NCBI GenBank assembly: GCA_012270525.1 | Contig: JAAXIE010000233.1 | Coordinates: 1 to 5,305, forward strand | Direction of reading: 5' to 3' | From: Dehalococcoidia bacterium | GTDB lineage: Bacteria; Chloroflexota; Dehalococcoidia; UBA3495; JAAXIE01 | DNA length: 5,305 nt | Part shown: one piece after another, positions 5,287 through 5,305 of the stretch | Layout of the letters: every line of letters starts with the position of its first letter | Numbering within the stretch: the stretch's first letter is position 1 | Notes under the pieces: generated by a model | What the model was told of the DNA's origin: nothing | What the model saw: the letters and a program-made list of their open reading frames with translations, nothing else | Database searches by the model: none | Made by a program: the position numbers and the translations under genes

Positions 5287-5305
5287 ATGGCATCCGAACG
5301 TACAG
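5287..5305 (+). CDS. Start of the next operon gene, probably the DppC/OppC-type permease (partial)
   Basis: Only six codons and one base are in the window (MASERT). An ATG with a well-spaced AGGAG 23 bp after the permease stop indicates a translated gene in the same operon. In family 5 importers the gene after the DppB-type permease is normally the DppC-type permease, often with a short polar N-terminus like this one. The identity therefore rests on context, not on its own sequence. Confidence 0.5.

Overview
The window carries two divergently transcribed units separated by a 492-bp control region. The coding sequence is GC-rich. The left unit reads leftward: the N-terminal 534 codons of a molybdenum hydroxylase large subunit (xanthine dehydrogenase / aldehyde oxidase / CoxL superfamily), whose 3' end lies beyond base 1. 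The right unit reads rightward and is the start of an oligopeptide/dipeptide-type (family 5) ABC importer operon: a lipoprotein substrate-binding protein, a DppB/OppB-type permease, and the first codons of a third gene at the right edge that is probably the partner permease.

The organism cannot be fixed from 5.3 kb. The mix of a CoxL-superfamily subunit, a family 5 importer, a substrate-binding protein with alpha-helical repeats after its lipobox, GC-rich codons and a likely TTG start would fit a Chloroflexota bacterium (for example the SAR202/Dehalococcoidia side). This is an impression from gene style, not a measurement. The diacylglyceryl-type lipobox and the -35/-10 style promoters indicate Bacteria.

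Layout. 1-1604 (minus): Mo-hydroxylase large subunit, read without interruption to the window edge. 1605-2096: intergenic region with a minus-strand promoter candidate for the hydroxylase gene, short direct repeats upstream of it, a first plus-strand promoter-like box followed at once by a terminator-like hairpin, two operator-like dyads, and a second plus-strand promoter box just before the binding-protein gene. 2097-4172 (plus): binding protein with a lipobox, a Pro/Ala linker and five tandem helical repeats before the usual periplasmic-binding fold. 4173-4297: intercistronic gap with a perfect 14-bp hairpin. 4298-5263 (plus): permease. 5287 to the end: start of the next gene.

How they may work together (inference): the transporter would capture and import a small peptide or another small organic solute, and the divergent hydroxylase would oxidise an aldehyde, N-heterocycle or similar compound. 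Sharing a control region suggests co-regulation, but nothing in the sequence identifies a common substrate. No CRISPR array, insertion sequence, phage gene, rRNA or tRNA was seen. The most unusual items are the repeat stalk in the binding protein, the altered active-site loop in the hydroxylase, and the layered structure of the intergenic region.
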